Positions 8,209 through 16,184 of a stretch of 48,555 nucleotides of DNA are shown here, in pieces (the first letter of the stretch is position 1; each line of letters opens with the position of its first letter). The position numbers and the translations under genes are program-made. The notes under the pieces are model-generated. The model saw nothing but the letters and a program-made list of their open reading frames with translations. It was not told the origin of the DNA and made no database searches. The DNA is from Candidatus Lloydbacteria bacterium RIFCSPLOWO2_01_FULL_50_20. GTDB lineage: Bacteria > Patescibacteriota > Minisyncoccia > Phycocordibacterales > UBA6899. The DNA lies in assembly GCA_001821435.1 (NCBI GenBank), contig MHLP01000038.1, forward strand, positions 1 to 48,555. Reading direction: 5' to 3'.

Positions 8209-8325
8209 ATGGATGAAATTCGAGGCGCGGAAAAAGCAACGAGGGAGGCATATGCTTATATGTTGACCGAATTGCAGAGGCTCCGCAACAATGAAGTTCG
8301 CCATTTGCATAAGTCTTATTATTGA
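8209..8325 (+). CDS. Possible small protein, 38 residues
   Basis: An ATG-initiated frame in the aspS-trpS gap encodes MDEIRGAEKATREAYAYMLT followed by 18 more residues, ending HLHKSYY. The balanced charged composition and helical pattern look protein-like. No Shine-Dalgarno sequence or clear promoter is visible, and the stop overlaps the last bases of trpS on the other strand. It could be an overlooked small gene or chance. Confidence 0.25.
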   Translation: MDEIRGAEKATREAYAYMLTELQRLRNNEVRHLHKSYY

Positions 8326-9335
8326 AAGTAGTTGATCTTCATCTTGGTCTTCACTTCTCTTAACACTTCCCTTGCCGTCTGTCGCGCCTTGCGTGTTCCC
8401 TCCTCGAGAATATCCATTACGAGGTTTGGGTCGCCGGCTAATTCACGGCGTCGCTCGCGTATCGGGTCGAGGACGTCATTCAATATCGCGGCAAGGCGTT
8501 TCTTCAGGACCACATCGCCCAATCCCCCCTTTTTATACTGTTGTTTTAATTTCGCTAACCCCTTCGGGTCGGGATCGAAGATATCGAGATAACTAAAAAC
8601 AACATTGCCCTCAACTTTGCCGGGGTCGCTTGCGTGGACGTGCTTCGGGTCAGTGTACATTTTCATCACTTTTTCCTCGACCACCTCTTCTTTGTCGGCA
8701 AGAAAGATCGCGTTGTTCAAGGACTTCGACATCTTCGCTTTGCCGTCGATACCCATCAGGCGGCCGTGTTTTGCGACAACGGGCTTGATGCGGTCAAATG
8801 TTTTGCCGTAGATGCGGTTGAAGGAATCCACGATCTCGTTCGTCTGTTCGAGGACGGGGAGTTGATCTTCGCCTACGGGAACGCGGTTCGCCCTGAAGGT
8901 GAGAATGTCCGCCGCCTGCGAAACGGGGTACATGAGAAAGCCTGCGGGAACGCTCTCACCCTTGAAGCCTTTTTGTTCGATCTCGGTTTTTACCGTCGGA
9001 TTTTGCTTGAGGCGCGAGATGGTGACGAGGTTGAGAAAAAATATCGTGAGCTCAGCGATCTCCTGCACCTGAGACTGGATGAACATCGTCGTTTTCTTCG
9101 GGTCCATTCCGCACGCGAGGTTGTCGAGGGCGACATCGAGTACGGCCGCGCGGACCTTTGCGGGATCCTCGGCGTTGTCGGTCAAGGCCTGCACGTCGGC
9201 GATCATATAAAACAGTTTCCCGCTTGCCGTTTTCTGGAGTTTCAGGCGGTTCTCGATAGAGCCCAAAAAATGGCCCAAATGGAGCTTTCCTGTGGGCCTA
9301 TCCCCCGTGAGCACCGTTTCCTCGCTATTCTTCAT
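8319..9335 (-). CDS. trpS: Tryptophanyl-tRNA synthetase
   Basis: Charges tRNA-Trp. A compact class I enzyme of 338 residues, the usual length. GDRPTGKLHLGHFLGSI carries the HIGH-type signature (HLGH), DVQALTDN is the conserved substrate-pocket segment, and KAKMSKSLNN is the KMSKS loop. GEDQLPVLEQT is a further family hallmark. The start at 9335 gives the expected short N-terminus. A TGCTAGAAT extended -10 lies nine bases before the ATG and there is no Shine-Dalgarno, so the transcript is probably almost leaderless. Faces the plus-strand small genes divergently. Confidence 0.97.
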   Translation of the reverse strand: MKNSEETVLTGDRPTGKLHLGHFLGSIENRLKLQKTASGKLFYMIADVQALTDNAEDPAKVRAAVLDVALDNLACGMDPKKTTMFIQSQVQEIAELTIFFLNLVTISRLKQNPTVKTEIEQKGFKGESVPAGFLMYPVSQAADILTFRANRVPVGEDQLPVLEQTNEIVDSFNRIYGKTFDRIKPVVAKHGRLMGIDGKAKMSKSLNNAIFLADKEEVVEEKVMKMYTDPKHVHASDPGKVEGNVVFSYLDIFDPDPKGLAKLKQQYKKGGLGDVVLKKRLAAILNDVLDPIRERRRELAGDPNLVMDILEEGTRKARQTAREVLREVKTKMKINYFQ

Positions 9336-9344
9336 TTGAGAGCC

Positions 9345-9353
9345 ATTCTAGCA
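9345..9353 (-). promoter_or_regulatory. Extended -10 promoter of trpS
   Basis: On the minus strand TGC-TAGAAT forms an extended -10, nine bases before the ATG. No good -35 is seen. Transcription would begin only two or three bases before the start codon. Confidence 0.5.
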
Positions 9354-9411
9354 TGAAAATACGCGGTTTGGTAGGGCGCGGCGTTCATGAAACTTCCCCG
9401 CAAAACATTTA

Positions 9412-9440
9412 TTGACAAGATACAAAATAGGATGTATATT
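9412..9440 (+). promoter_or_regulatory. Promoter of the 9494/9846 plus-strand unit
   Basis: TTGACA (9412-9417), 17 bases, TATATT (9435-9440): a near-consensus sigma70-type promoter. The expected start near 9447 leaves a leader of about 47 bases ending in a purine-rich ribosome-binding region. Confidence 0.8.
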
Positions 9441-9493
9441 TTTATCAGAGTAGTTTTTGTAAACCAAATGACCTAGAGAAAAGGGGTAGTCAA

Positions 9494-9802
9494 ATGAGCG
9501 ATCTTTTCTTCGCCATGCTCAGCATCTTTCTCGTTGTTTTAGTCGGCGTTCGCGGGGTGTTCGTCGAGGACACCGTCGCGCGAGACGCACTCGCTAGAGA
9601 AGGGTTCACGAATGTCCGCGTTACCGACCGTGCGTTTTTCTTCGTCGGCTTTCGCGGATGCGACATCACGGAGGCGGTGCGGATCATCATCGTCGCAACG
9701 GATCCAAGAGGTGTGGATGTGCCGGTCTATGTGTGCGCCGGATGGCCGCTTGCCGATACAAGGATAGTATATCGACTGCGCAGGGAAACCACGATCATAT
9801 GA
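9494..9802 (+). CDS. Small membrane-anchored hypothetical protein
   Basis: A 102-residue protein with one N-terminal membrane helix (about residues 4-22), then a small domain with two conserved-looking cysteines: FRGCDITEAV and VPVYVCAGWPLADTRIVYRL. The pattern single helix, RGC, then VC-GWP resembles small proteins I recall from parcubacterial genomes, but no function is known. Its promoter is strong and AGAAAAGGGG precedes the ATG. It is followed after 43 bases by the DUF218-like gene, so the two form a two-gene unit ending at the terminator near 10378. Confidence 0.75.
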   Translation: MSDLFFAMLSIFLVVLVGVRGVFVEDTVARDALAREGFTNVRVTDRAFFFVGFRGCDITEAVRIIIVATDPRGVDVPVYVCAGWPLADTRIVYRLRRETTII

Positions 9803-9845
9803 ATTTCCTGCTGCTTCCTACCACCATTGGATAAGGAGGTGTCAC

Positions 9846-10370
9846 GTGGATCATCTGATCCTTCCGCTTACGAAAAGCTCGTGGATGGACGGCCGCATTG
9901 GACCGATCGAAAAACAGGATTTCTTTGTAAGTATAAAAAGGGCAAAGACGCTGCATGCCCGACACCCCGATTCGAAGATTCTCGTTTTAAGCAACGTCCA
10001 AGTGGGCGGATGCGAGCACGAGGTTGACTGTTCCCTGCGGGCACTATGCATGCTCGATGTGCCCAGTGGGGATATCCTTGTTTTGAGGAAAGGATGTGAG
10101 ACCATCGAGCAGTTGGAAATCGCTCGAGATATCGCAAAGAAAGAGGGTGCCAAACTGGTCGTCGTTTCGACATGGCTCCACTACCTGCGCGTGCGCTGGC
10201 TTGCGCGCGGCATGGGTGCGGAACACCATATCACATACGGCAGACCGCGTCTGCGTGAGGCGCTTACCGACATTGCCCTTATACCTGGGATGATCTTCAT
10301 TGATCTTCTGGGGCGTCGAGAGTGGTTCAAGAAAAAAGTCGAAAAACGCCGACTGAGCGGCAAGCATTGA
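9846..10370 (+). CDS. YdcF/SanA-like (DUF218) domain protein
   Basis: A 174-residue protein that reads like a DUF218 (YdcF/ElyC/SanA) domain: ILVLSNV, then a segment counting over helices (GCETIEQLEIARDIAKKEG), then LVVVSTWLHYLRVRWLARGM, matching the family's VTSxxHxxRA pattern with histidine and arginine conserved. Members are linked to envelope metabolism in other bacteria, but the reaction is not established. There is no signal peptide. The start is GTG at 9846, fixed by a perfect AAGGAGGT at 9833-9840. An intrinsic terminator follows the stop. Confidence 0.7.
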   Translation: MDHLILPLTKSSWMDGRIGPIEKQDFFVSIKRAKTLHARHPDSKILVLSNVQVGGCEHEVDCSLRALCMLDVPSGDILVLRKGCETIEQLEIARDIAKKEGAKLVVVSTWLHYLRVRWLARGMGAEHHITYGRPRLREALTDIALIPGMIFIDLLGRREWFKKKVEKRRLSGKH

Positions 10371-10377
10371 TGTGCGA

Positions 10378-10407
10378 ACAAGCGGGAAAACCCCGCTTGT
10401 TTTTTTA
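10378..10407 (+). terminator. Intrinsic terminator after the DUF218-like gene
   Basis: ACAAGCGGG pairs with CCCGCTTGT around a five-base loop, followed by seven T residues. It starts eight bases after the stop codon. Confidence 0.9.
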
Positions 10408-10422
10408 TTCTTTTTTGGTAAT

Positions 10423-10441
10423 CCATAGGTCGGACTTATGT
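10423..10441. repeat. Half copy of the CCATAGGTCGGACTTATGT repeat
   Basis: The 19 bases are identical to each arm of the perfect palindrome at 12124-12165. Here only one arm is present, between the terminator of the plus-strand unit and the 3' end of dnaJ. Confidence 0.85.
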
Positions 10442-10613
10442 AGAGCCATTGTGGCTGCGTCATGAAAGAACCCGAGCGCGCTTTTTTGCGGATGTTCAAG
10501 TACCGCTCCTTTCTTGTGAACAGCCGAGAGAACCGATCGCTCATTGAGTGCCGTGATCTTTTTTTGTCATGATTTGGTTGCGCAGTGGCATAGTGTGGCA
10601 TATTTATAGAGGA

Positions 10614-11702
10614 TTAAATCCCCTCCTTTTTTAATTCTTCGATCATTTTTTTCACTTTTCCGGAAAGGCGCGTCGGTGTTTTGATGTTCACGTGAATAAG
10701 TATGTCGCCGGAATGTCCGCGACCGGGATTGGGAACCCCGCGGTCTTTTAGGCGGAGCGTGTCGCCGAATTTCACGCCTTCCGGTATTTTGACGTCGATC
10801 TGTTTTCCGTCGAGCGTGGCGATCTTATAGGTTGCGCCCAATAGTGCATCCGAGAGTTTTACGTCGAGTGTCATGACAAGATTTTGTCCTTCGCGGTGAT
10901 ACAGCGGATGGGGCTTCACGTGCATTTTGACATAGAGATCACCCGGGATCCCTCCGTGCGCTACCGCCTCGCCTTTTCCGCTCATTCGAAGCATTTCGCC
11001 CGCGTTGATCCCCGGGGGAATATTGATCGTGATCTCTTCTTGTTTTTTCAGGACCCCGGCTCCTCCGCAGGCTTTGCACTTTTCTTCGGGGATCTCTCCT
11101 TTTCCGCCGCACGTACTGCAGACGTGAACGGTTGAAAAATTGCCAAGAAACGATTTACGCATTTCCGTCACACGGCCTTTGCCGTTGCACGTCGCACACT
11201 TTTTCATCTTCATGCCCGGCTTCGCTCCGGTACCGCTGCAGATATCACAAAGGGAGGCTTTCCCCAGCAGTACTTTTCGCTGGGTTCCAAAGACACTTTC
11301 CTCAAAGGTGATCTCAATATCGATAGAAATATCCCTGCCGCGTTCGACACGGGTTCCTCCCGCGCCGCTATAGCCGCCGCCGAACAGGTCGCCGAATATG
11401 TCGCCCAAGTCCACGCCTTCGAAACCCTGCCCGCCAAAACCGCCGAAGCCCTCAAAGCCGGAATGTCCCTGCCCCCCGCCGCCTTGCCCGCCGCTCCATG
11501 TTTGCCCGTAAGTATCATACTCACGGCGCTTTGTCTCATCGGAGAGCGTCTGGTATGCCTCGCTCACTTCTTTGAACTTGGCCTCGTTGCCGCCGTTCTT
11601 GTCGGGGTGATATTGGTGCGCGAGTTTATGGAACGCTTTTCGTATTTCGTCCTTCGAAGCTTTCCGGTCAACGCCTAAGGTCTGGTAATAGTCTTTTGCC
11701 AC
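10614..11702 (-). CDS. dnaJ: Chaperone DnaJ (type I Hsp40)
   Basis: Co-chaperone that delivers unfolded proteins to DnaK and stimulates its ATPase. Order: J domain with HPD at about residues 32-34, Gly/Phe-rich linker, four CxxCxGxG zinc repeats (CDICSGTG, CATCNGKG, CSTCGGKG, CKACGGAG, about residues 152-216), then the C-terminal substrate-binding domains. Length (362) is typical. The GTG at 11702 gives the standard start (M)AKDYYQTLGV and lies ten bases after a TATACT box, whereas the more upstream in-frame TTG falls inside the promoter. Separated from dnaK by a plus-strand gene. Confidence 0.97.
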   Translation of the reverse strand: MAKDYYQTLGVDRKASKDEIRKAFHKLAHQYHPDKNGGNEAKFKEVSEAYQTLSDETKRREYDTYGQTWSGGQGGGGQGHSGFEGFGGFGGQGFEGVDLGDIFGDLFGGGYSGAGGTRVERGRDISIDIEITFEESVFGTQRKVLLGKASLCDICSGTGAKPGMKMKKCATCNGKGRVTEMRKSFLGNFSTVHVCSTCGGKGEIPEEKCKACGGAGVLKKQEEITINIPPGINAGEMLRMSGKGEAVAHGGIPGDLYVKMHVKPHPLYHREGQNLVMTLDVKLSDALLGATYKIATLDGKQIDVKIPEGVKFGDTLRLKDRGVPNPGRGHSGDILIHVNIKTPTRLSGKVKKMIEELKKEGI

Positions 11703-11712
11703 AATGGTGAAA

Positions 11713-11741
11713 AGTATAGCAGTTTTTCGTCTGTTTGACAA
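11713..11741 (-). promoter_or_regulatory. Promoter of dnaJ, leaderless type
   Basis: Minus strand: TTGTCA (11736-11741), 17 bases, TATACT (11713-11718), with the GTG start ten bases further. The -35 overlaps the -35 of the divergent promoter at 11735. Confidence 0.75.
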
Positions 11742-11763
11742 GATGCACCTTACATGCTAAGTT
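11735..11763 (+). promoter_or_regulatory. Promoter of the 11803 membrane-protein gene
   Basis: TTGACA (11735-11740), 17 bases, TAAGTT (11758-11763); TTATAT just downstream is an alternative -10. The -35 shares its bases with the dnaJ promoter on the opposite strand, so the two may compete for polymerase. Confidence 0.5.
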
Positions 11764-11802
11764 ATATCCCAGTAGTCAGCGCCCTCAATTTCCGGAGGCA
11801 TT

Positions 11803-12054
11803 ATGAAAAAAGCTTTTTGCGTGTGCATGCAGTATTGTTTTGGAACACAACTTGACGCATTTCTTACGTTGTTCGCGATGATGCTGTTCGCGGGCGCTGT
11901 TGTGCTCGCAATGCAGATGGGTTTATGGTACTTCTTCCTCGGTATCCTTGTCCCATCGCTTATAGTCGGAGTGGTCATGGCCCTGGTTTACGCCCTCGCG
12001 CTAGTGATGGTGAGAATTGTCAAGGGCTGCAAACAACGGCACGATCAGGAGTGA
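11803..12054 (+). CDS. Small two-helix membrane protein
   Basis: An 83-residue protein with a cysteine-containing N-terminus (MKKAFCVCMQYC), two long hydrophobic helices (about residues 20-42 and 44-70) and a basic cytoplasmic-type tail (RIVKGCKQRHDQE). No family recognised. CCGGAGG five bases before the ATG is a good ribosome-binding site, and a terminator follows. The gene sits between dnaJ and dnaK in opposite orientation, with its own promoter and terminator, as an independent insert in the chaperone cluster. Confidence 0.75.
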   Translation: MKKAFCVCMQYCFGTQLDAFLTLFAMMLFAGAVVLAMQMGLWYFFLGILVPSLIVGVVMALVYALALVMVRIVKGCKQRHDQE

Positions 12055-12080
12055 ACCGACATGTCGCTGTGATCAAGAGC

Positions 12081-12104
12081 CCCTCCGTGTGAGGGATTTT
12101 TTTT
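12081..12104 (+). terminator. Intrinsic terminator after the 11803 gene
   Basis: CCCTC pairs with GAGGG around CGTGT, followed by A and eight T residues. Confidence 0.75.
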
Positions 12105-12123
12105 ATTTGCAAAACACAAGAAA

Positions 12124-12165
12124 ACATAAGTCCGACCTATGGATTACCATAGGTCGGACTTATGT
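12124..12165. repeat. Perfect 19-bp palindrome (ATAGGTCGGACTTATGT family)
   Basis: ACATAAGTCCGACCTATGG at 12124-12142 is the exact reverse complement of 12147-12165; the loop is ATTA. One arm recurs at 10423-10441. It lies between the 3' ends of convergent genes (11803 gene and dnaK). Confidence 0.95.
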
Positions 12166-12232
12166 AATATGTTGCTTCTTAATTTTTCTAGACCCCAGTA
12201 CTACTGCTGGCAGCAAAAGGAATACGGGGTTA

Positions 12233-12275
12233 AGAAAAATATAGTCGTCAGGGAACACTGACTCCTCATTTTTCT
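12233..12275 (-). terminator. A/T-arm hairpin at the 3' end of dnaK
   Basis: On the minus strand AGAAAAAT, overlapping the TAG stop, pairs with ATTTTTCT 27 bases later; an inner GTCAG/CTGAC stem lies between. A similar element ends rpsK, and a degraded one ends rplQ. Probable intrinsic terminator. Confidence 0.65.
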
Positions 12276-14193
12276 AAACGTCGTGAACGGTTCCGCCCGG
12301 CTGTCCTCCCTCGGGAGGAGGTGTTCCCCCGCCTTCGGGAGGTGTTTGCGGCGGAGTTTCGGCTTGCTGTGTCTTCGCCATCGCTTCACCGATATGCTGC
12401 ATGGAAAGTGAGAGTGCTTCGGTCGCCTTCTTGATCGCATCTATGTCCGTGCCGTCCCTCACTTTCTTTACCTCGGCGATCTTTGCTTCGACATCGGCTT
12501 TTATGTCCGCAGGCACCTTGTCTCCGCTGTCGCGCAAGGCTTTTTCCGCCGTGTAGGCCGTACTTTCGGCGATATTCTTTACCTCGACCGTTTCCTGTTT
12601 TTTCTTATCTTCATCCGCATGCATCTCCGCTTCCTTTTTCATCCGTTCAATGTCGTCTTTGGAAAGCGAGGAGCGTGCCTCGATGCGGATCGACTGCTCT
12701 TTGCCGCTTGTCTTGTCTTTCGCTTTGACATTCAAGATGCCGTTCGCGTCGACGTCGAAGGTAACCTCGACCTGCGGCATTCCTCGCGGTGCGGGTGGTA
12801 TACCATCCAGCATGAATTTTCCGAGCGATTTATTATCCCCTGCCATCGGGCGCTCACCTTGCACGACATGCACTTCCACAGACGTTTGATTATCGGCCGC
12901 GGTGGAAAATATCTGCGAACGCGATGCGGGGATGGTCGTGTTCTTGTCGATCAAGTGTGTTGCGATCCCTCCCATCGTTTCGATGCCCAGAGAGAGCGGA
13001 ATGACGTCAAGGAGAAGAATGTCCTTAACGTCCCCCTGCAGAATTCCTCCCTGTATCGCAGCGCCGGCCGCGACAACTTCGTCGGGGTTTACGGTCATGT
13101 TCGGTTTTTTTCCGAAATATGCTTCAACGACCTTTTGGATAAGAGGCATGCGCGTCTGCCCGCCGACGAGAATAATCTCGTGGATATCAGGGACCTTGAA
13201 CGGCGAAGCTTCCATGGCGCGCTTAGTGATCTCCATCGCACGGTCGACGAATTCCTGCGTCAGTTCCTCAAGTTTTGCGCGGGAGAGCTTGATGACAAGG
13301 TGTTCCGGTCCGTTCGGGCCCGACGTGATGAAAGGAAGGTTCACCTCGGTCTCGATAGCGCTCGAGAGCTCGATCTTCGCCTTTTCCGCACCTTCATCAA
13401 GGCGCTGTTTGGAGAGCGGGTCTTGGCGTACGTCGATACCGGATGTTTTCTTGAATTCCTCGGCAAGCCAGTTGATGATTTTCTGGTCGATATCTTTTCC
13501 GCCGAGATGCGCGTCACCGTCAGTCGCCTTCACCTCGATGACGTCGTTTCCCACTTCAAGAACGGAGATATCAAATGTGCCGCCGCCGAAGTCGAAGACG
13601 GCGATCTTTTCATCTTTCTTTTTATTAAAACCATATGCGAGCGCCGCCGCGGTCGGCTCGTTGATGATGCGCTTCACCTCAAGGCCGGCGATCTTCCCGG
13701 CGTCTTTTGTCGCCTGGCGCTGTGCGTCGTTGAAGTATGCCGGGACCGTAATGACCGCCTCGGTGATCTTCTCTCCCAATTTTGCTTCCGCGTCCGTCTT
13801 TAATTTTTGGAGGATCATCGCGGAGACTTCCTCGGGGCGGTACCATTTTGCTTGCCCTGAGCCTGCCGAAGGGTCTCCCATTTGTACCTCAATACCGCCG
13901 TTTGCCGACTTCCGCATTTCGAACGACACCGCAGCACGGTCTTTCTGCACTGCCGACTCGTCAAAATTGTGCCCAATAAAACGCTTGATCTGATAGACGG
14001 TATTTTTAGGATTCGTTACCGCCTGGCGTTTCGCGGAAAGTCCGACGACACGCTCGTTCGTCTTGGCGACAGCAATAATAGAAGGAGTGGTGCGTGCACC
14101 TTCGGCATTTTCGATGATCCGAGGCTCCCCCGCTTCAACAACAGCCATTGCGGAGTTGGTCGTCCCCAGATCGATGCCAAGTATCTTTGCCAT
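12274..14193 (-). CDS. dnaK: Chaperone DnaK (Hsp70)
   Basis: ATP-driven chaperone of 639 residues. GIDLGTTNS is the phosphate-1 loop, [16 protein letters not shown] phosphate 2, and [10 protein letters not shown] the adenosine motif. The [14 protein letters not shown] linker leads into the substrate-binding domain and helical lid, then a Gly/Pro-rich tail ending in VHDV. Residues 107-115 (DPSAGSGQA) interrupt the segment where other DnaK proteins read like IGDKEYSPEEISAMIL; they are encoded by the same repeat as in aspS. Transcribed after grpE (111-base gap) and before dnaJ. No CIRCE operator was found. The start is the ATG at 14193. Confidence 0.98.
   Translation of the reverse strand: MAKILGIDLGTTNSAMAVVEAGEPRIIENAEGARTTPSIIAVAKTNERVVGLSAKRQAVTNPKNTVYQIKRFIGHNFDESAVQKDRAAVSFEMRKSANGGIEVQMGDPSAGSGQAKWYRPEEVSAMILQKLKTDAEAKLGEKITEAVITVPAYFNDAQRQATKDAGKIAGLEVKRIINEPTAAALAYGFNKKKDEKIAVFDFGGGTFDISVLEVGNDVIEVKATDGDAHLGGKDIDQKIINWLAEEFKKTSGIDVRQDPLSKQRLDEGAEKAKIELSSAIETEVNLPFITSGPNGPEHLVIKLSRAKLEELTQEFVDRAMEITKRAMEASPFKVPDIHEIILVGGQTRMPLIQKVVEAYFGKKPNMTVNPDEVVAAGAAIQGGILQGDVKDILLLDVIPLSLGIETMGGIATHLIDKNTTIPASRSQIFSTAADNQTSVEVHVVQGERPMAGDNKSLGKFMLDGIPPAPRGMPQVEVTFDVDANGILNVKAKDKTSGKEQSIRIEARSSLSKDDIERMKKEAEMHADEDKKKQETVEVKNIAESTAYTAEKALRDSGDKVPADIKADVEAKIAEVKKVRDGTDIDAIKKATEALSLSMQHIGEAMAKTQQAETPPQTPPEGGGTPPPEGGQPGGTVHDV
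13850..13875. repeat. In-frame repeat insertion in dnaK (DPSAGSGQA element)
   Basis: Bases 13853-13875 match 7198-7220 in aspS in 22 of 23 positions. The element adds nine residues in the nucleotide-binding domain without breaking the frame. Confidence 0.85.
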
Positions 14194-14304
14194 AATATGT
14201 TGAATTTATTGCTTACTGTTAATAATAAAGATCATAAAAACTTTTTATAAAATTTATACTTCTCTGCTCTATCATTTTACTCCATTTTCGTTTCCGAAGT
14301 AGCA

Positions 14305-14970
14305 TCAACCGGGTTTGTCCGCTTCGTGCTTTGGGGCGGCGGGTTCCCCGTAGATCTTTACCCGAGGCGAACAAAGCAGCCTGCCGTTCAGGCGGTATCC
14401 CAGCTGAATAACCTCGGCTATCTTATGGTTCCGGGCTTTGTCGTCTGTGGGCACCACGCCGACTGACGTGTGCTCGTTGGGATCGAAGTCCTCGCCTTCG
14501 GGGTTGATCTCGCTTAAACCGTGCTCGCGCAGTATTTGCAGGAGCTGCGTATGGATATATTCCACGCCGTTTCGCCACGCAGGATCCACCCGTTCCCAGG
14601 CTTCTTTGTTCGCGAAGGCAGAATGGAAGCTCTCAAGAACAGGCAAGAGGTCGTCAATGACCCCTTCGCCGGCAAACTTAAGAAACTCCGCCTTCCCTTC
14701 TTCTTCGCGTTTCCGATAATTCACAAAATCCGCCTTTGCCCGTTGCCAGCCGTCGAGATTGGCTGTCTTTTCCTTTGTGCATTCGCGGAGCTTATTCCGC
14801 AAACGTTTGATCTGGTCTTCGGGCGTCGTAGAGCTCCCCGAATCGGCGTCATCGTTGTACGACTCTATCTCAACATCATCAACAGCCTCGTCGTCGAAAG
14901 CGTTTGGCACTCCGTCTTTTGGCATCGGGATACCTTGTCGGTCGTTGTCAATGTGTTTCTGGTCATCCAT
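14305..14970 (-). CDS. grpE: Nucleotide exchange factor GrpE
   Basis: Exchanges ADP for ATP on DnaK. The 221-residue protein has an acidic disordered N-terminus (about 50 residues), a long coiled coil (EDQIKRLRNKLRECTKEKTA and on) and the C-terminal beta domain, with LPVLESFHSAF, FDPNEHTSVGVV and NGRLLCSPRVKIYG matching the family signature. The start at 14970 is only nine bases from a TATATT box, so the message is probably leaderless. First gene of the grpE-dnaK chaperone unit. Confidence 0.95.
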   Translation of the reverse strand: MDDQKHIDNDRQGIPMPKDGVPNAFDDEAVDDVEIESYNDDADSGSSTTPEDQIKRLRNKLRECTKEKTANLDGWQRAKADFVNYRKREEEGKAEFLKFAGEGVIDDLLPVLESFHSAFANKEAWERVDPAWRNGVEYIHTQLLQILREHGLSEINPEGEDFDPNEHTSVGVVPTDDKARNHKIAEVIQLGYRLNGRLLCSPRVKIYGEPAAPKHEADKPG

Positions 14971-14978
14971 AGGTTCGA

Positions 14979-15007
14979 AATATAGCAGAAAATCCTTTAA
15001 CTGTCAA
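14979..15007 (-). promoter_or_regulatory. Promoter of grpE, leaderless type
   Basis: Minus strand: TTGACA (15002-15007), exactly 17 bases, TATATT (14979-14984). The expected start of transcription is about 14972, two bases before the ATG. No CIRCE inverted repeat is visible. Confidence 0.85.
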
Positions 15008-15036
15008 AAAGTGATCAAGTGAGGCTTGAGATAAAC

Positions 15037-15516
15037 TTAACGTTTTGACCACTGGCTCGCCTTTCGGGCTTTCTTCAGTCCAAAATGTTTGCGTTCCACC
15101 TGACGGGAATCGCGTTTCAAAAATCCCATTTTTTTGAGCTCCTTTTTTTGCGCCGCGTCTTCTCCGACAAGTATGCGTGAGAGTCCATGGCGGATAGCTT
15201 CTGCCTGAGCATGAATACCGCCCCCCTTTACATGTGCGGAGATCGTGTATTTGCCCGGGAATCCTTCGCGGGTTACCGGTGCCATAACGATCGCGCAAAG
15301 GGTCGGCGTGCCGAAATATTCCTCAAGGGGTTTGCCGTTCACGGTAATGATGTTTTTAGCGGATGCTCCGGCGCGAACCCGTGCAATGGCGGTCTTTCTT
15401 CGTCCGACTGCTTCCATGTAGACGGCAGATTTCGCGAGCTTCACCGCCTTAACGGAGCGTGCTGCCGCTTTCGGCTGCGTCGGTTTCACTGTCTTTGGTT
15501 TTGCTGTCGTTGCCAT
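15037..15516 (-). CDS. rpsI: 30S ribosomal protein S9 (uS9)
   Basis: Small-subunit protein whose C-terminal tail reaches the P-site tRNA. After a Lys/Ala-rich N-terminal extension of about 33 residues, the core begins with YMEAVGRRKTAIARVR. GKPLEEYFGTP and HVKGGGIHAQAEAIRHGLSR are conserved, and the protein ends in the family tail KKARKASQWSKR. At 159 residues it is about 30 longer than E. coli S9 because of the extension. It starts three bases after rplM ends. Confidence 0.98.
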   Translation of the reverse strand: MATTAKPKTVKPTQPKAAARSVKAVKLAKSAVYMEAVGRRKTAIARVRAGASAKNIITVNGKPLEEYFGTPTLCAIVMAPVTREGFPGKYTISAHVKGGGIHAQAEAIRHGLSRILVGEDAAQKKELKKMGFLKRDSRQVERKHFGLKKARKASQWSKR

Positions 15517-15519
15517 GAT

Positions 15520-15864
15520 TTATTCTTCAATAATTAAATGCTTCAATCTTTTCTCGCGAAGTGTATTTCCCGGAAGCATGCCTTTTATTGCGCGCTTGAG
15601 CGCCTCCTTTTGGCCCTTGGTCGCGATAATATGCGCTAAAGAAAGCGAGCGATCCGATCCGGGGTAACCGCTGTGACTGTGATACTTCTTCTGAAGTAAT
15701 TTCTTTTCGGAAATATTGAGCGCCTTCGCATGGGTGATACGAACCGTAACATTCGCCACAACATTTTTTTTTACCGAGGGAGAATTCTTCGCTAAGAGGA
15801 CTTTGGCCGCTTCGCTCGCGACCCGTCCGAGCGATTTCCCTCTCGCATCAATGATGTATTCCAT
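15520..15864 (-). CDS. rplM: 50S ribosomal protein L13 (uL13), short form
   Basis: Large-subunit assembly protein. DARGKSLGRVASEAAKVLL near the start and KYHSHSGYPG, then ALKRAIKGMLPGNTLREKRL, are diagnostic. At 114 residues it is nearly 30 shorter than the E. coli protein: residues before the DA(K/R)GxxLGR motif and the C-terminal tail are trimmed. It precedes rpsI in the usual order. A 316-base repeat-bearing spacer separates it from rplQ, so a promoter of its own is possible but not obvious. Confidence 0.97.
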   Translation of the reverse strand: MEYIIDARGKSLGRVASEAAKVLLAKNSPSVKKNVVANVTVRITHAKALNISEKKLLQKKYHSHSGYPGSDRSLSLAHIIATKGQKEALKRAIKGMLPGNTLREKRLKHLIIEE

Positions 15865-16180
15865 ATTAGAGATTGTTAGCGAGTGAAACGAGTTTATAAT
15901 CTCTTATACCCCGCACCACTTTTGCCTGTAACCTACCCTGCGACGCGCGGGCGAACCCCAGAAGCAAAGCTACGCTTGCTACGGGGCAAGTAGTCCGGCG
16001 TGCACAAGCACGACTAAACGGCCTTACTTGTCCCGTAGTTTGCGAAGCAACACTACTGGGATTCAGGCCAGCGTCGCGGAACAATTTTGATGCAAGTGGT
16101 AAGTTGTGCGTGGGTATCATATGTTTAGCAAAAGTTGGTACGGGGTCAAGTAAATTATAGTCGCTTGGCTCCTTAATTTT
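15865..16180. other. Repeat-bearing spacer between rplQ and rplM
   Basis: No gene is supported here. An 84-codon frame over 15866-16120 simply runs through the palindrome and has an Arg/Ser/Ala-rich composition unlike a protein. The spacer holds the large imperfect palindrome at 15969-16048 and the rplQ 3' element. Confidence 0.7.
15969..16048. repeat. Large imperfect palindrome (CTACGGGGCAAGTA family)
   Basis: Arms of about 30 bases: GCTACGCTTGCTACGGGGCA and following pairs with the arm ending TTGCGAAGC, with few mismatches, around a centre that contains a smaller CGTGC-ACAA-GCACG hairpin. Its CTACGGGG core recurs at 19460-19560 and, in related form, at 37997-38030 and 38163-38175. Confidence 0.8.
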
Positions 16181-16184
16181 CTAG
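16144..16184 (-). terminator. 3' element of rplQ, related to those of dnaK and rpsK
   Basis: Minus strand reads TAGAAAATTAAG at the stop codon and GACTATAATTTACTTGACC about 20 bases later, resembling the ends of dnaK (GACTATATTTTTCTTAACC) and rpsK. Pairing is weaker here, so terminator function is uncertain. Confidence 0.4.

Noticed and set aside
10044..10601. 185-codon minus-strand frame opposite the DUF218-like gene
   Set aside because: It crosses the plus-strand terminator and repeat, and the plus-strand gene has a perfect Shine-Dalgarno and family features.
12619..13803. 394-codon plus-strand frame opposite dnaK
   Set aside because: Antisense frame created by the codon bias of dnaK, whose protein is unmistakable.
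14194..15036. CIRCE (HrcA) operator near grpE and dnaK
   Set aside because: The TTAGCACTC-N9-GAGTGCTAA pattern is not present in either upstream region.
15866..16120. 84-codon minus-strand frame between rplQ and rplM
   Set aside because: It runs through the large palindrome and has no protein-like composition or ribosome-binding site.
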